DNA from: CAYUQT01 sp964446835
GTDB lineage: Bacteria; Planctomycetota; Phycisphaerae; UBA1845; JAFGLZ01
NCBI GenBank assembly: GCA_964446835.1
Contig: CAYUQT010000020.1
Span: 66,047 to 130,046, forward strand
Length of the DNA: 64,000 bases
Direction of reading: 5' to 3'
Below are positions 45,410 through 54,066 of this stretch, piece by piece (within the stretch, counting starts at the first letter, position 1; each line of letters begins with the position of its first letter). Position numbers and translations under genes: made by a program. The notes beneath the pieces were generated by a model, which saw nothing but the letters and a program-made list of their open reading frames with translations, had not been told where the DNA came from and searched no databases.

Positions 45410-46753
45410 TCAAAGCGCCTTCGTACGCCCCGGCATCGCAATCGGATACTGACCTTTCGCGTCGGGAACCACCGGCGGGTCGGTGTCCATCGTGAAATTC
45501 TCCAATCCCGGAGCCTGCACCAGATCCGATTCCAGTGCTTCCTTCCAGGTAATCTCCTGGCCCGACTCGGCCGCCATCCGCCCGAGAATCCCCGCCAGCG
45601 CCGCATAGGCGCACCGCTGCGTCTCGTTGTATGGCTTGTTCTGCCGAATCGCCTCCACCAGTCGATCGAGCTCCAACTGGTACGGATCGACCTTCTCGCC
45701 GCTGTACCGCCAGATGATGTTTTCGTTCGTTCTGTTGTGTCCCTTGTAGAGGAGCGGGTCACGTACCCCTTCGCCCAACACCGCCGAGCCCTTCGCCCCG
45801 TGAATCACGACACCCCAGAAGCCCCAGCACTTATCCATATGCCGACCCTGGGCGAACATCCGCGTCCCGTCGGCAAACGAATACTCCACCGCGTAGTGGT
45901 CGAACAACTGATCGGCCACCGTGCGAACCTGCCGGCCGCCTTGCCCCTGTGCGGACACCGGCCACGCATCCTTCACCCAACAGCACACGTCGATGTTGTG
46001 AATCAGCCAGTCCAGCAAGAAGCTGCCGTTCAGCCAGGTGAAGCTGTTGTAATTGCGAATCTGGTAGGCCATCTCATTCATGCCCGCCGACCTCGGCCAC
46101 ACCCCCACCGGCCCATGCTCGCGGTATGGCCAGCAGGTGATGACGTCGCCGATCTTGCCGCCGTGGATCTGCTCGACCGCCTGTACCAGCGGCGTGGAGT
46201 GTCGGCTCATCAGCCCGCCGGCGATCTTCAGGTTCTTCTTCGAAGCCTCCTGGCCGGCTTTCAGAACCCGACGAATCCCCGGACCGTCAACCGCAAAGGA
46301 TTTCTCCATGAAGACGTTTCGGCCCTTGGCCACCGCATACTCGAGGTGGATCGGCCGAAAGGCCGGCGGCGTCGCCAACAGCACGAGACCGGTCTCATCC
46401 AGACAGTCAATGGCCTTCTTGTACGCATCGAACCCGATGAACTGGCGATCCTTGGGCACGTCCATCTGCTTGCCGACTATCGCCGTCAGGTTCTTATGGC
46501 TGGATTGAAGCCGATCCTCGAACACGTCGGCCATCGCCACCAGTTTGATCGGCCCGCTCTTCGTCGACAACGCGTTGACCGCCGCCCCACTCCCTCGTCC
46601 CCCGCAGCCGACCAATGCAACCTTGATCGTGTTGTCCTCCGCCGCATGGACCGCAGGGGCGGCCGCCACTCCCAATACCGAAGCGGCAGCAATCCGCCCC
46701 GATGTGTTGAGGAACTCGCGACGCGACGCCTGGTTCTCTTTGATTTCACTCAT
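45410..46753 (-). CDS. Tat-exported Gfo/Idh/MocA oxidoreductase with EKS motif
   Basis: 447 residues with a Tat signal ('SRREFLNTSG', 10-19, hydrophobic to about 38). Rossmann loop 'LVGCGGRGSGAAV' (47-59). The usual EKP reads 'VFMEKSFAVD' (Glu150-Lys151-Ser152), keeping the lysine. The C-domain has 'NYNSFTWLNGSFLLDWLIHN' and 'DVCCWVKDAWPVSAQG', typical of the exported Planctomycete subgroup. It is probably a periplasmic sugar dehydrogenase or sugar:sugar oxidoreductase with bound NAD(P). No DUF1080 or ThuA partner is adjacent, although a ThuA lies 3.4 kb away on the other strand. Confidence 0.86.
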   Translation of the reverse strand: MSEIKENQASRREFLNTSGRIAAASVLGVAAAPAVHAAEDNTIKVALVGCGGRGSGAAVNALSTKSGPIKLVAMADVFEDRLQSSHKNLTAIVGKQMDVPKDRQFIGFDAYKKAIDCLDETGLVLLATPPAFRPIHLEYAVAKGRNVFMEKSFAVDGPGIRRVLKAGQEASKKNLKIAGGLMSRHSTPLVQAVEQIHGGKIGDVITCWPYREHGPVGVWPRSAGMNEMAYQIRNYNSFTWLNGSFLLDWLIHNIDVCCWVKDAWPVSAQGQGGRQVRTVADQLFDHYAVEYSFADGTRMFAQGRHMDKCWGFWGVVIHGAKGSAVLGEGVRDPLLYKGHNRTNENIIWRYSGEKVDPYQLELDRLVEAIRQNKPYNETQRCAYAALAGILGRMAAESGQEITWKEALESDLVQAPGLENFTMDTDPPVVPDAKGQYPIAMPGRTKAL

Positions 46754-46978
46754 GGTTGTACTCTCTGCTAGCCATCGTCAGTTCTTATGCCAATTCCCAC
46801 GCCTGGCCCGGATACGCTTCGGGTGGCTGAGGAAACTATCCTCGATTGCCCCCCGCCTCGCAAGGCCCATCCACAGCGACAAATCCAAAGGCGCATCGTG
46901 CGCATGTTGTCCGTGGTGCGCACGAGATGATGCACGTCTTAAGCACACGGCGAACATGCCGACCTTCCTTGGCAAGTG

Positions 46979-47127
46979 GGGGTCAACTCTTGACAACTGA
47001 CACCAAGCCGAATGGCAGACGGTGTCTTCCTGTTACGTCACGCCGGATCGACTATCGGCGTCGCGGCGCGATGTGCCGGGCGCGGCTAGACAACAGTCCT
47101 GAGTGTCAGGTGTCAAGAGTTGACCCC
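46979..47127. repeat. Long inverted repeat (MITE-like)
   Basis: Left arm 46979-47004 starts 'GGGGTCAACTCTTGACA'; right arm 47103-47127 ends 'TGTCAAGAGTTGACCCC'. The arms are about 25 bases with one mismatch, around a 98-base GC-rich centre with no gene. The outer GGGGTCA resembles that of the hairpin units at 42-45 kb. Confidence 0.72.
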
Positions 47128-47152
47128 ATGTCTACGTTGACCCCATGTCTAC
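47119..47152 (+). repeat. Perfect 17-base tandem duplication
   Basis: The 17-mer 'GTTGACCCCATGTCTAC' occurs twice in a row, beginning inside the right arm of the inverted repeat. It looks like slippage or a nested insertion footprint at the edge of the element. Confidence 0.8.
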
Positions 47153-47238
47153 TTTGGGTTCCATGGTAACCTACAGGGCAACTGAACGCTCCGTAGTAAG
47201 GTGCCTGTCCGCGGATAGAAGCGTCCCTTCCCGACGAT

Positions 47239-48672
47239 TCACTTCGGCTCTTCGGAGGCGGCTTCCAGCTTTCCGTCGCGGATGGCACGCGTGAGCGCGG
47301 CATGGTCCCTTTCGTTCTGGTCGGCATAGGCAACGGAGAAGTCGGCGAGTGCCTGGTCGAACGCGTCGCTCTTTCCCAGATACCCGGCGAGCATAGTGGC
47401 GTCCCCGGAACGCGCGTGGGACAGCGCCAGCGACCAGCCGCACCATTCGGCAAAGAGCATCATCTCGATCTTGCCGAACGTCTCGACCGCAAACTTGATC
47501 TTCACATCCCGAAGCTGCCGGAAGTAGAAATGGCGACCCATTCTGCCCTGAGTCCACCCAAGAAAGATGTCGCTGGTCGGTTGCATGAGCCGATGGCCGT
47601 TGACCACACGCTGACCGTGGTTAGGAAACACGCTTTTGCCCGCAAACGCCTCCAGCACCGAGGCACGCGCCTCCTTCACCTGGAGAACCAGAGGATCTCC
47701 TTCGCCGTCCGTCAGTAGGATCACCCAGCAGAGGGTGCCGACGCTCCCCACACCGACCACCTTGATCGCGGCGTCCTTCATTTCATAGCGATCCAGCAGC
47801 ACACGGGTGGACGGCGCCAGGCTTTCGCGATAGCGGGCGAAACCCTCGCTCACGTCCTGGTGGATCTGTCCGGGACTGTGCCCCGGCGCGTGAAAGATCG
47901 TCGGGAGCCGATCTTTGATGGTCGGCGGTTCGCCCGAGGCTTGGGCAAGCTTGGGAAAGAGATCCTCGGCGACGTTGCGTGTCCGCTCTTTCTCCAGGCG
48001 CCGGATGGCGCGGCGGCGAAGCGCGGGGTCTTTCAACGTCGAAAGCAGCGTGTCCGAGTCGATGGCATGATACCACAGCTCCAGCGATTTCATTTCGCTG
48101 AACTCGGCCATGTGCTCGCGGTACGACCTGACACAGGTGAGGGTCGTATCTCTGGCGGTGGATTCGCTCAGGCCGTTGTCGCGGCAGGCGATGACGAAGC
48201 TCGCCGCGAGGCGCTTGATGTCCCACTCCCAGGGGGCCGGAAGGGTCTCATCGAGATCGTTGATGGCGAAGATGACGTGCCGTTCCGGCGTGGCGAGCCC
48301 GCGGAAATTGACCAGGTGGGCATCTCCGCAGCACTGGACCCGGACACCGGTGGCCGGCGTGGACGCCAGGTCCAGCGCCATGTTGAGGGCCGCCCCCCGG
48401 TAAAAGGTGAACGGCGACAGGGCCATGCGCCCGTGGCGAAGGGGCAACAGTTCGGGAAGGCGCCTCTTGTCGGTCTCCAAAACCAGGTCAACCGGGTCTG
48501 GGCGATTAGTCGGCGGCTGCCAGACCGCGTGCGAGCGGCGCGGGCAAGCCTTCCGGAGGTCCTTGCCCATGGCATAGCGCTCAGCGCGCGAAAGGTGTTG
48601 CGCAAGCGACTGGACTTGCTCAGATTCAACTTGCCCCTGCCCTTCAACTGAATTCGGCGGATTCATCTGCAT
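47239..48672 (-). CDS. DUF2252 family protein (kinase-like fold)
   Basis: Start taken as Met at 48672, which has AAGGA eight bases upstream; a TTG at 48690 is less likely. 477 residues, no signal, cytosolic. DUF2252 hallmarks: 'FYRGAALNMALDLAS', 'CGDAHLVNFRG' and 'FAINDLDETLPAPWEWDIKRL'. These resemble the catalytic and metal loops of aminoglycoside phosphotransferase-like kinases. The C-terminus has 'RQLRDVKIKFAVETF' and 'YLGKSDAFDQALADFSVAYA'. The substrate is unknown. It is followed upstream on the strand by the OprB porin, with no sign of an operon. Confidence 0.82.
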   Translation of the reverse strand: MQMNPPNSVEGQGQVESEQVQSLAQHLSRAERYAMGKDLRKACPRRSHAVWQPPTNRPDPVDLVLETDKRRLPELLPLRHGRMALSPFTFYRGAALNMALDLASTPATGVRVQCCGDAHLVNFRGLATPERHVIFAINDLDETLPAPWEWDIKRLAASFVIACRDNGLSESTARDTTLTCVRSYREHMAEFSEMKSLELWYHAIDSDTLLSTLKDPALRRRAIRRLEKERTRNVAEDLFPKLAQASGEPPTIKDRLPTIFHAPGHSPGQIHQDVSEGFARYRESLAPSTRVLLDRYEMKDAAIKVVGVGSVGTLCWVILLTDGEGDPLVLQVKEARASVLEAFAGKSVFPNHGQRVVNGHRLMQPTSDIFLGWTQGRMGRHFYFRQLRDVKIKFAVETFGKIEMMLFAEWCGWSLALSHARSGDATMLAGYLGKSDAFDQALADFSVAYADQNERDHAALTRAIRDGKLEAASEEPK

Positions 48673-48785
48673 GGAAATGTCCTTCAGCAAGATGGTTCCC
48701 GGACGTCAAATGTTGTTATGGCCTCACTCGGAATCGCCCGCGGTGGAATATGCAGGAATGCCACGCTCGATGATGGCATGCGCCA

Positions 48786-50390
48786 TCAGAAGCTCATCTG
48801 AGCGCGGATGCCGTAGACGATGGATACGTCCTGGGCGTCGGACCCGCCGGGGTTGATAATTACCTGGAGGTCGGGCGTGATGTGCAGCCATTTCGTGACC
48901 TCGATATTGTAGTACATCTCGATGCCCTGCTCGGATTGGATTCCCAGGAACTTCAGGCCGTCGTTGAAATCAAGGTAGTAATAACCTATCCCATACGTAT
49001 CGCGGTTGCGCCTGGGCACCATGCCCTTGCCGCCGATGCCGATGTTGTAGAAGGTCTGAATCATGTTGGTACGGTCGGGTGACCAGCCGAACTTGCCGAA
49101 GATACCGATGCCCTGGTTGGGATCACCGGGCTTGGTGTAGAGGAACTGGTCGAAGTCATACCAGAAACACCAGTCGTCAGGCCGCGGCTCCGGCTCCAAT
49201 ACCGTGCCGATCGTTTTGTTGACCAGACGCCTGCGAAGATCTGCAAGTCTTCCTTTGGGATTCACGCCGTCAGAGGGAAAGTTCAGCCGGTCGAAACTCG
49301 GACGGGGCATCCCGGCGATCAGGCCCTGCTGGAGATCGTGCAGGTCGAGGCGCTCGCGATTGCTGTAGGAGAAGTTCAGCCGCTGATGCCCCTCGACCTT
49401 GGTGAACGGCTTGAGGTCAAACGTCAGGGACTCCAGCAGCGTCATGCCGTTGGGCGTGTGAAACGCCGTGTCGAAACCGGTCCGCGTCGGCGTACTGTAG
49501 GCGTCGAGAACGAGCGTGGAGGCGCTGAACCATTCCGTGGGGCTCACACCTACCCCGGCGGCCATGGCGGTGTATGGAACATGCGCGAAGCTGACCGAGG
49601 GTTGCCACAGGGATGCGTTCATGAACTGGCCGTACGGATCGCCGGTGAACACGTTTCCTCCGGGCAGCCGGCTGAGATCCATCTTGCCGGCCATCACGAA
49701 CACCTGCTTGCTCAGGGCCTGGAGCACCCAGAATTCGGTGAGCGTGGTCAAGCCTGAATCTTCCGGCATGGGAAGCAGGGAGTCGAAGTTGACCGGGGAT
49801 ACCGATCCGACGTCGGCGTTGATGCCGTGGCCGAACTCGGTTTCACCGCGGATCGTTATGGCCCCGCCCGGCCACAGGCCCATCCGATTGGTATCGAGCT
49901 TGAGGATGTAGTCCGTCGATCCCCAATACTCGGTGGCGTCGTTGGTACTCCTGCCGCCGTGGGCGTTGCCCTGCATGAACTGGAGTAGTTCGAGCTTGAA
50001 CTGAACGCCCTTTTCATCGAGGTCGGTCCGCAGGCATCCCCAGTCGCCCGTCAGCTTCGACCGGATCCACAGTTCGCCGGTGTAATCCTCAAACGGAAAG
50101 ACGGAGAAGTTCGGATCGGGTTGGCCGGCTGCCGGTTTGCTGGTCGGTTCGGGCTTGTTACCCGAACTTGACCTTGCCTGTTCCGACGAGGATACGTCTT
50201 CGCCAAACGCCGAAGTGCCCATCCAGACGAGCGAGACGAAGACAAGTAACCCCACACATACTGTGCGTCCTCCACTCGGCCTGGACTGAACGACCACGCC
50301 GCCCACCAGGGGCCCAAGTGGGCGAACACACTGAGACAGCGTGAACCTTCGTGCATGCACGGCCCCGTACGCCTTACCCGGCGTTCTCAT
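48786..50390 (-). CDS. OprB-family carbohydrate-selective porin
   Basis: The start at 50390 follows GGAGG at five bases. 534 residues with a long signal region (hydrophobic 38-60), a Ser/Pro-rich linker and a beta-barrel of alternating residues ending in Phe ('YGIRAQMSF'), the usual outer-membrane assembly signal. 'LTGDWGCLRTDLDEKGVQF' is the OprB opening motif; 'YGIGYYYLDFND' and 'QGIEMYYNIEVTKWLHITPDLQ' are its C-terminal motifs. It forms a sugar-selective pore in the outer membrane. It suggests a Gram-negative envelope and uptake of sugars released by the neighbouring exported enzymes. Confidence 0.88.
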   Translation of the reverse strand: MRTPGKAYGAVHARRFTLSQCVRPLGPLVGGVVVQSRPSGGRTVCVGLLVFVSLVWMGTSAFGEDVSSSEQARSSSGNKPEPTSKPAAGQPDPNFSVFPFEDYTGELWIRSKLTGDWGCLRTDLDEKGVQFKLELLQFMQGNAHGGRSTNDATEYWGSTDYILKLDTNRMGLWPGGAITIRGETEFGHGINADVGSVSPVNFDSLLPMPEDSGLTTLTEFWVLQALSKQVFVMAGKMDLSRLPGGNVFTGDPYGQFMNASLWQPSVSFAHVPYTAMAAGVGVSPTEWFSASTLVLDAYSTPTRTGFDTAFHTPNGMTLLESLTFDLKPFTKVEGHQRLNFSYSNRERLDLHDLQQGLIAGMPRPSFDRLNFPSDGVNPKGRLADLRRRLVNKTIGTVLEPEPRPDDWCFWYDFDQFLYTKPGDPNQGIGIFGKFGWSPDRTNMIQTFYNIGIGGKGMVPRRNRDTYGIGYYYLDFNDGLKFLGIQSEQGIEMYYNIEVTKWLHITPDLQVIINPGGSDAQDVSIVYGIRAQMSF

Positions 50391-50444
50391 GTCAACCTCC
50401 ATCCAGCCCCGTCGCATTACTGCCTGTATGTGCAGGTCCCTTGG

Positions 50445-52913
50445 TCAATCTGACACGGCCTTCTTCATGGCGGCCTCCAGACACGCCTTGTCGGCCTCCG
50501 CTTTTTGGGTGGGCTTCATCTCCTTCAGGTCAATGGTGACCTTGGCAATCTTGCCGGTGAACTTGTATGGGGCTGCGATTCCGTAGTCCTCCACGACGGG
50601 CGTCTCGCCGTCCTCGCCCACGTCGGCCCCTTCGTCACCCGAAAACATCAGGGGTTGCGTGCGCTCGATCCGGCCTTCGGCAGCCTTGTCGTCATTGATA
50701 AAGATCGTGCCCACGCCGCCCTTGGCCAGACCGCCGCCTTCGTAGCTGAATTCATAGCGGATGGTCGCCCTCCCCGCCGGTACCGCCTTGGTGGCAGAAA
50801 TTGTGAAACGTTGAAGCCCCAGCCAATTGTACGTGTACGTGGGTTTGCCTTCTTTCAGATACAGGCTCCACCCACCGAAGCGCCCGGCCTGGCAGAGAAT
50901 CACGCCGTTGGCACCGCCCTCCGGGATCGTCACTTCTGCCGTGATCACGTGGGAACGGTTCTTGGTGTTGATGAACACGTTCTCCGACATGCCGATCATC
51001 CCCTCGTAGACCGTGAGCGATGTACGGCCTGCCATGAGATCCGGCCTGCCGACGAGGGCGGAGTTCAGACGCTCCAGGGAGCGATCGTCAATGGGCAGCA
51101 CCTTGTACCTGGCTGCCTCTTTCATGAACAGGTCCTGCATCTCCTTGAGCTTGGCAGGGTTCGCCGTTGCCAGATCATTGGCCAGGCTGAAGTCAGCCCG
51201 GGTGTCGTAAAGCTCCCACGTATCCTTGTCGAGGGTCGCGCGCGGCTTGGATTCCCACGGGGCTTTATGCACGGTGCCGGCAAGCCAGCCGTCGTGGTAA
51301 ATGGCACGGTTGCCGAAGATCTCGAAGTACTGGGTCAGGTGACTATCCTTGGCCTGGGCGTCGTTGAAGGTGTCGAGCATGCTCACGCCTTCGATCGGGG
51401 TCTGGGCAACCCCGTTCACCTCCTTTGGCTCTGGCAATCCTGCGGCGGCCAGGATTGTCGGGGCGATATCGATGACGTGGTGCCACTGGGAACGGACTTC
51501 GCCGCGACCCTTGACCCCCTTTGGCCAATGGACGACCAATCCGTTCCGCGTACCGCCGTAACTCGATGCAATCTGCTTGGTCCAGGTGAACGGGGCGTCC
51601 CCGGCAACAGCCCAACCTGCGGCGTAGTGGCCGTAGGCGTTCGGGCTGCCAAGCTCGTCGTAGTGTTTTAGGACGTCTTCGACGGTTTCTTGCACCCCGT
51701 TGAAGTAAGTCATCTCATTGAACAAGCCGTTCATGCCGCCTTCAGCGCTCGCGCCGTTGTCACCGACGATGTAGAAGACCAACGTGTTATCGAGCTGCCC
51801 CAGGTCGCCGATCGCCTCGATCAGCCGGCCAATCTCGGTGTCCGTGTGCTCGGCAAAACCGGCGAACACTTCCATCTGGCGGGCAAAGAGCTTCTTCTCG
51901 TTCTCGCTCAGCTGGTCCCAGTCCCTGATCGCTGCCGGCTTGGGTGCAAGTTTCGTTCCTGAGGGTACCACGCCCAGCTTGATCTGCCGGGCCAGAATCT
52001 CCTCTCGCAGCCTGTCCCACCCCTGGTCGAACTTGCCTTTGTATTTGGCGATCCATTCCTTCGGGACGTGATGAGGCGCGTGCGTCGCACCCGGCGCGAA
52101 GTAGATGAAGAACGGCTTGTCCGGCGTCAGGGATTTGACCGATTGCACCCACCTGACCGCCTGATTCGTCATGTCGGTCATGAAGTGATAGTTCGGGTCA
52201 CAGGGCACCTCGACCTTGGTCATTCCATCGTAGATCGCCGGTGCCCACTGATTCGTCTCCCCACCCATGAAGCCGTAGAACTTGTCGAAGCCGCAGCGGG
52301 TCGGCCAGCGATCGGTCGGTCCGGAAGGACTGACCTCCCACGCTGCCGTTTCGTGATTCTTTCCGAAGTGAGCGGTGGTGTAGCCGTTATACCGCAGCAT
52401 CATCGCCAGCGGGGCGACGCTGTCGGGACGTTGCCCGGTATTGCCCGGGAACGCCGTCGCGGTCTCCATGACTGAGCCCGTGTTGCAAGTGTGGTGGTTC
52501 CGTCCGGAAAGAAGTGCGGCCCGGGTCGGTGAACACAGCGCGTTCGTGTGGAATTGGTTGTAGCGAAGCCCCTGGTTGGCCAGACGGTCCACCGTCGGCA
52601 TGTGAATAGGGCCGCCGAAGGCTCCGCACTGGCCGAACCCCATATCATCGATAAGGACAATGAGCACGTTCGGTGCACCCGCCGGTGCCTTCACTTCGAA
52701 GCGCGGCGGAGCCTGTGCCTTACGCGCATCGAGTTCGCTGATCGGCGGATACTGTGGTTCGTGGATCGGCAGAACCGTTCGATCGAGCTTGTCTGCCGCA
52801 ACCGCAGTAAGCGTCATGGCGAACGCGGCAAACAGAGCGATCGCAACCGAGGCCGTACGCCTCACGCCATCATCGTTCTTCCAATTGTCTTGTCTTGTTC
52901 GCGACGTCGTCAT
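50445..52913 (-). CDS. Secreted arylsulfatase (formylglycine type)
   Basis: 822 residues with a signal (about 20-40). The sulfatase fold begins 'NVLIVLIDDMGFGQCGAFGG' with metal-binding Asp89/Asp90. The signature 'ALCSPTRAALLSGR' places Cys127 for conversion to formylglycine. 'GKNHETAAWEVSP' and 'VGDNGASAEGGMNG' hold later metal and sulfate residues. The C-terminal beta domain (about 620-820) binds or shields substrate. The length and 'HTNALCSPTR' pattern fit the S1_4 type. It removes sulfate esters from glycans in the periplasm. GGGAG lies nine bases upstream of the ATG, which overlaps the stop of a 30-codon small ORF, so translation may be coupled. Confidence 0.9.
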   Translation of the reverse strand: MTTSRTRQDNWKNDDGVRRTASVAIALFAAFAMTLTAVAADKLDRTVLPIHEPQYPPISELDARKAQAPPRFEVKAPAGAPNVLIVLIDDMGFGQCGAFGGPIHMPTVDRLANQGLRYNQFHTNALCSPTRAALLSGRNHHTCNTGSVMETATAFPGNTGQRPDSVAPLAMMLRYNGYTTAHFGKNHETAAWEVSPSGPTDRWPTRCGFDKFYGFMGGETNQWAPAIYDGMTKVEVPCDPNYHFMTDMTNQAVRWVQSVKSLTPDKPFFIYFAPGATHAPHHVPKEWIAKYKGKFDQGWDRLREEILARQIKLGVVPSGTKLAPKPAAIRDWDQLSENEKKLFARQMEVFAGFAEHTDTEIGRLIEAIGDLGQLDNTLVFYIVGDNGASAEGGMNGLFNEMTYFNGVQETVEDVLKHYDELGSPNAYGHYAAGWAVAGDAPFTWTKQIASSYGGTRNGLVVHWPKGVKGRGEVRSQWHHVIDIAPTILAAAGLPEPKEVNGVAQTPIEGVSMLDTFNDAQAKDSHLTQYFEIFGNRAIYHDGWLAGTVHKAPWESKPRATLDKDTWELYDTRADFSLANDLATANPAKLKEMQDLFMKEAARYKVLPIDDRSLERLNSALVGRPDLMAGRTSLTVYEGMIGMSENVFINTKNRSHVITAEVTIPEGGANGVILCQAGRFGGWSLYLKEGKPTYTYNWLGLQRFTISATKAVPAGRATIRYEFSYEGGGLAKGGVGTIFINDDKAAEGRIERTQPLMFSGDEGADVGEDGETPVVEDYGIAAPYKFTGKIAKVTIDLKEMKPTQKAEADKACLEAAMKKAVSD

Positions 52914-53002
52914 GCGGGCTTGCTCCCTTTCACGTCATTTCCTAGGCGTATCGTAATCGATGTCACAACCACCGCAAGAGCTATGACCCGAATGGGCTTC
53001 AT
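52910..53002 (-). CDS. Small ORF overlapping the arylsulfatase start
   Basis: 30 codons ('MKPIRVIALAVVVTSITIRL' at the start), with AGGAG nine bases before the ATG and a TGA that overlaps the sulfatase ATG (ATGA). The first 20 residues resemble a signal peptide. It may be a leader peptide coupling translation, or the start of a lost gene joined in frame with the sulfatase fragment upstream. Confidence 0.4.
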   Translation of the reverse strand: MKPIRVIALAVVVTSITIRLGNDVKGSKPA

Positions 53003-53143
53003 GTCCTCGATCTCCTGAAACCAGTGATCGCCCAGCGATGAAACGCCCGATAGATGGCTGTCCGTCCCGGTCAACAGCATCGAGCGCGTGGGGGAGCAAC
53101 TGGAGATGACGTAGAAGCTTGTCGCATCCGGCCCACCGGCTCA
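53003..53143 (-). pseudogene. Sulfatase active-site fragment
   Basis: Minus-strand codons read 'FYVISSCSPTRSMLLTGTDS', then 'HLSGVSSLGDHWF'. This is the formylglycine signature (C-S-P-T-R) of an S1_4-type sulfatase, with the cysteine at 53096-53098. There is an in-frame stop just upstream and no start or later domains. It is therefore a remnant of about 45 codons of a second sulfatase, lying 90 bases before the intact one. It differs from the intact motif ('ALCSPTRAALLSGR'). Confidence 0.68.
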
Positions 53144-53489
53144 GGTTAAGAAGTGCCCGCCGCAACGTGGACCATCCCCCCAAGGTCGGGTATTGGACCA
53201 TTATGTGGCGCTCCTGCTTTGGACCATGTTCTACATCTCTTGACGCCCCGTGATCCCAAGCACACATCCACCGTTCTCCCGCCACATGGCGGGCTCCACA
53301 ATCGCGGCCAGTACACGTTCAAGCCAGGGAGCCGTTCCTATTCCGACGCCAACACGAAGGCTGAAAACCAGGACTTCACCGCCCGCTCGTCTTAGTCTAT
53401 GTAATTGTCCATAGATCTAAACCGCTGTCCATGAATTGGTTGCGCTGTACGCGCGGCCCGCGATGTCTCAGCCGGAAGTCAACGTCCGT

Positions 53490-53558
53490 CACCGACGCAA
53501 ATCAGTAGGCCGCCGCGGCAACGATGGACCGTCTCCTGAGTGCTGAGTTTCCCCGAGG
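53490..53558 (+). repeat. 69-base dispersed repeat, copy 2
   Basis: Partner of 36967-37035. It ends in a G-run ('CCCCGAGGGGGGGG') and lies about 60 bases before the tRNA-like fragment. Confidence 0.65.
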
Positions 53559-53619
53559 GGGGGGTAGGGGGTGTTGGATAGGGGGCACAGATCTGACGTA
53601 ACTCCCTTGTAGGTAAGAC

Positions 53620-53668
53620 TGGGCGGTACTGGACTCGAACCAGCGACCTCCTGCTTGTAAGGCAGACA
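53620..53668 (-). repeat. tRNA-Val(TAC) 3'-half fragment
   Basis: On the minus strand: an anticodon arm 'CTGCCTTACAAGCAGG' (loop CTTACAA, anticodon TAC), then 'AGGTC', a T-arm 'GCTGGTTCGAGTCCAGT' and the acceptor strand 'ACCGCCCA'. The 5' acceptor strand and D-arm are missing; the upstream sequence is unrelated. Such 3' halves are typically left by integration of an element at a tRNA gene. A weaker copy is at 27351-27396, same orientation. Confidence 0.65.
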
Positions 53669-54066
53669 AGGGACTCGCAAAAAGCCCAGAGAAACAAGGC
53701 ATCTTCGAAGCGAAGACCCGGCCGTTGCCGTGGGCGTTGCCGCGCCTTGTCGGGATGCCTTCTATTCGCCAGCCTGCCTGAGCACATCCAGCAGGCCATC
53801 CGGGCACTACTCGAACCTTACCAATAAGTTGCGCGCGAACTTGAAAGCCATGCGAACACACCAAGACGATGCAAGAGTCGCCGTCGCCAGAGGGAGCATC
53901 AGTTTCGAAGCCCAAGTCGGAACGGTTGCACTGTGGGTTCAGATGCACGCCCCGTCCTTACCTTTTTGCCCCCTATTTCGGCTTGACGTTGAAGGCCTGT
54001 AGCAGTAGGCTGTTAATGTAAATACAAGGTTCTTCTACTATTTTACATAAGACCTGGGATGGTCGT

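Larger units (their letters stand above)
53144..54066. other. Intergenic region with repeat and tRNA fragment
   Basis: About 920 bases between the sulfatase remnant and the DUF4143 ATPase gene. It contains a 69-base repeat (53490-53558) and a tRNA 3' fragment (53620-53668). The last 70 bases before the ATPase are AT-rich; a TTGACG at 53983 is only a weak promoter candidate. No gene was found. Confidence 0.45.

Noticed and set aside
53620..53668. tRNA-Val gene
   Set aside because: The D-arm and 5' acceptor strand are missing; only the anticodon arm, T-arm and 3' acceptor remain.
53983..54011. TTGACG with TAGGCT 17 bases on, as promoter of the DUF4143 ATPase
   Set aside because: The -10 match is poor and nothing else supports it.
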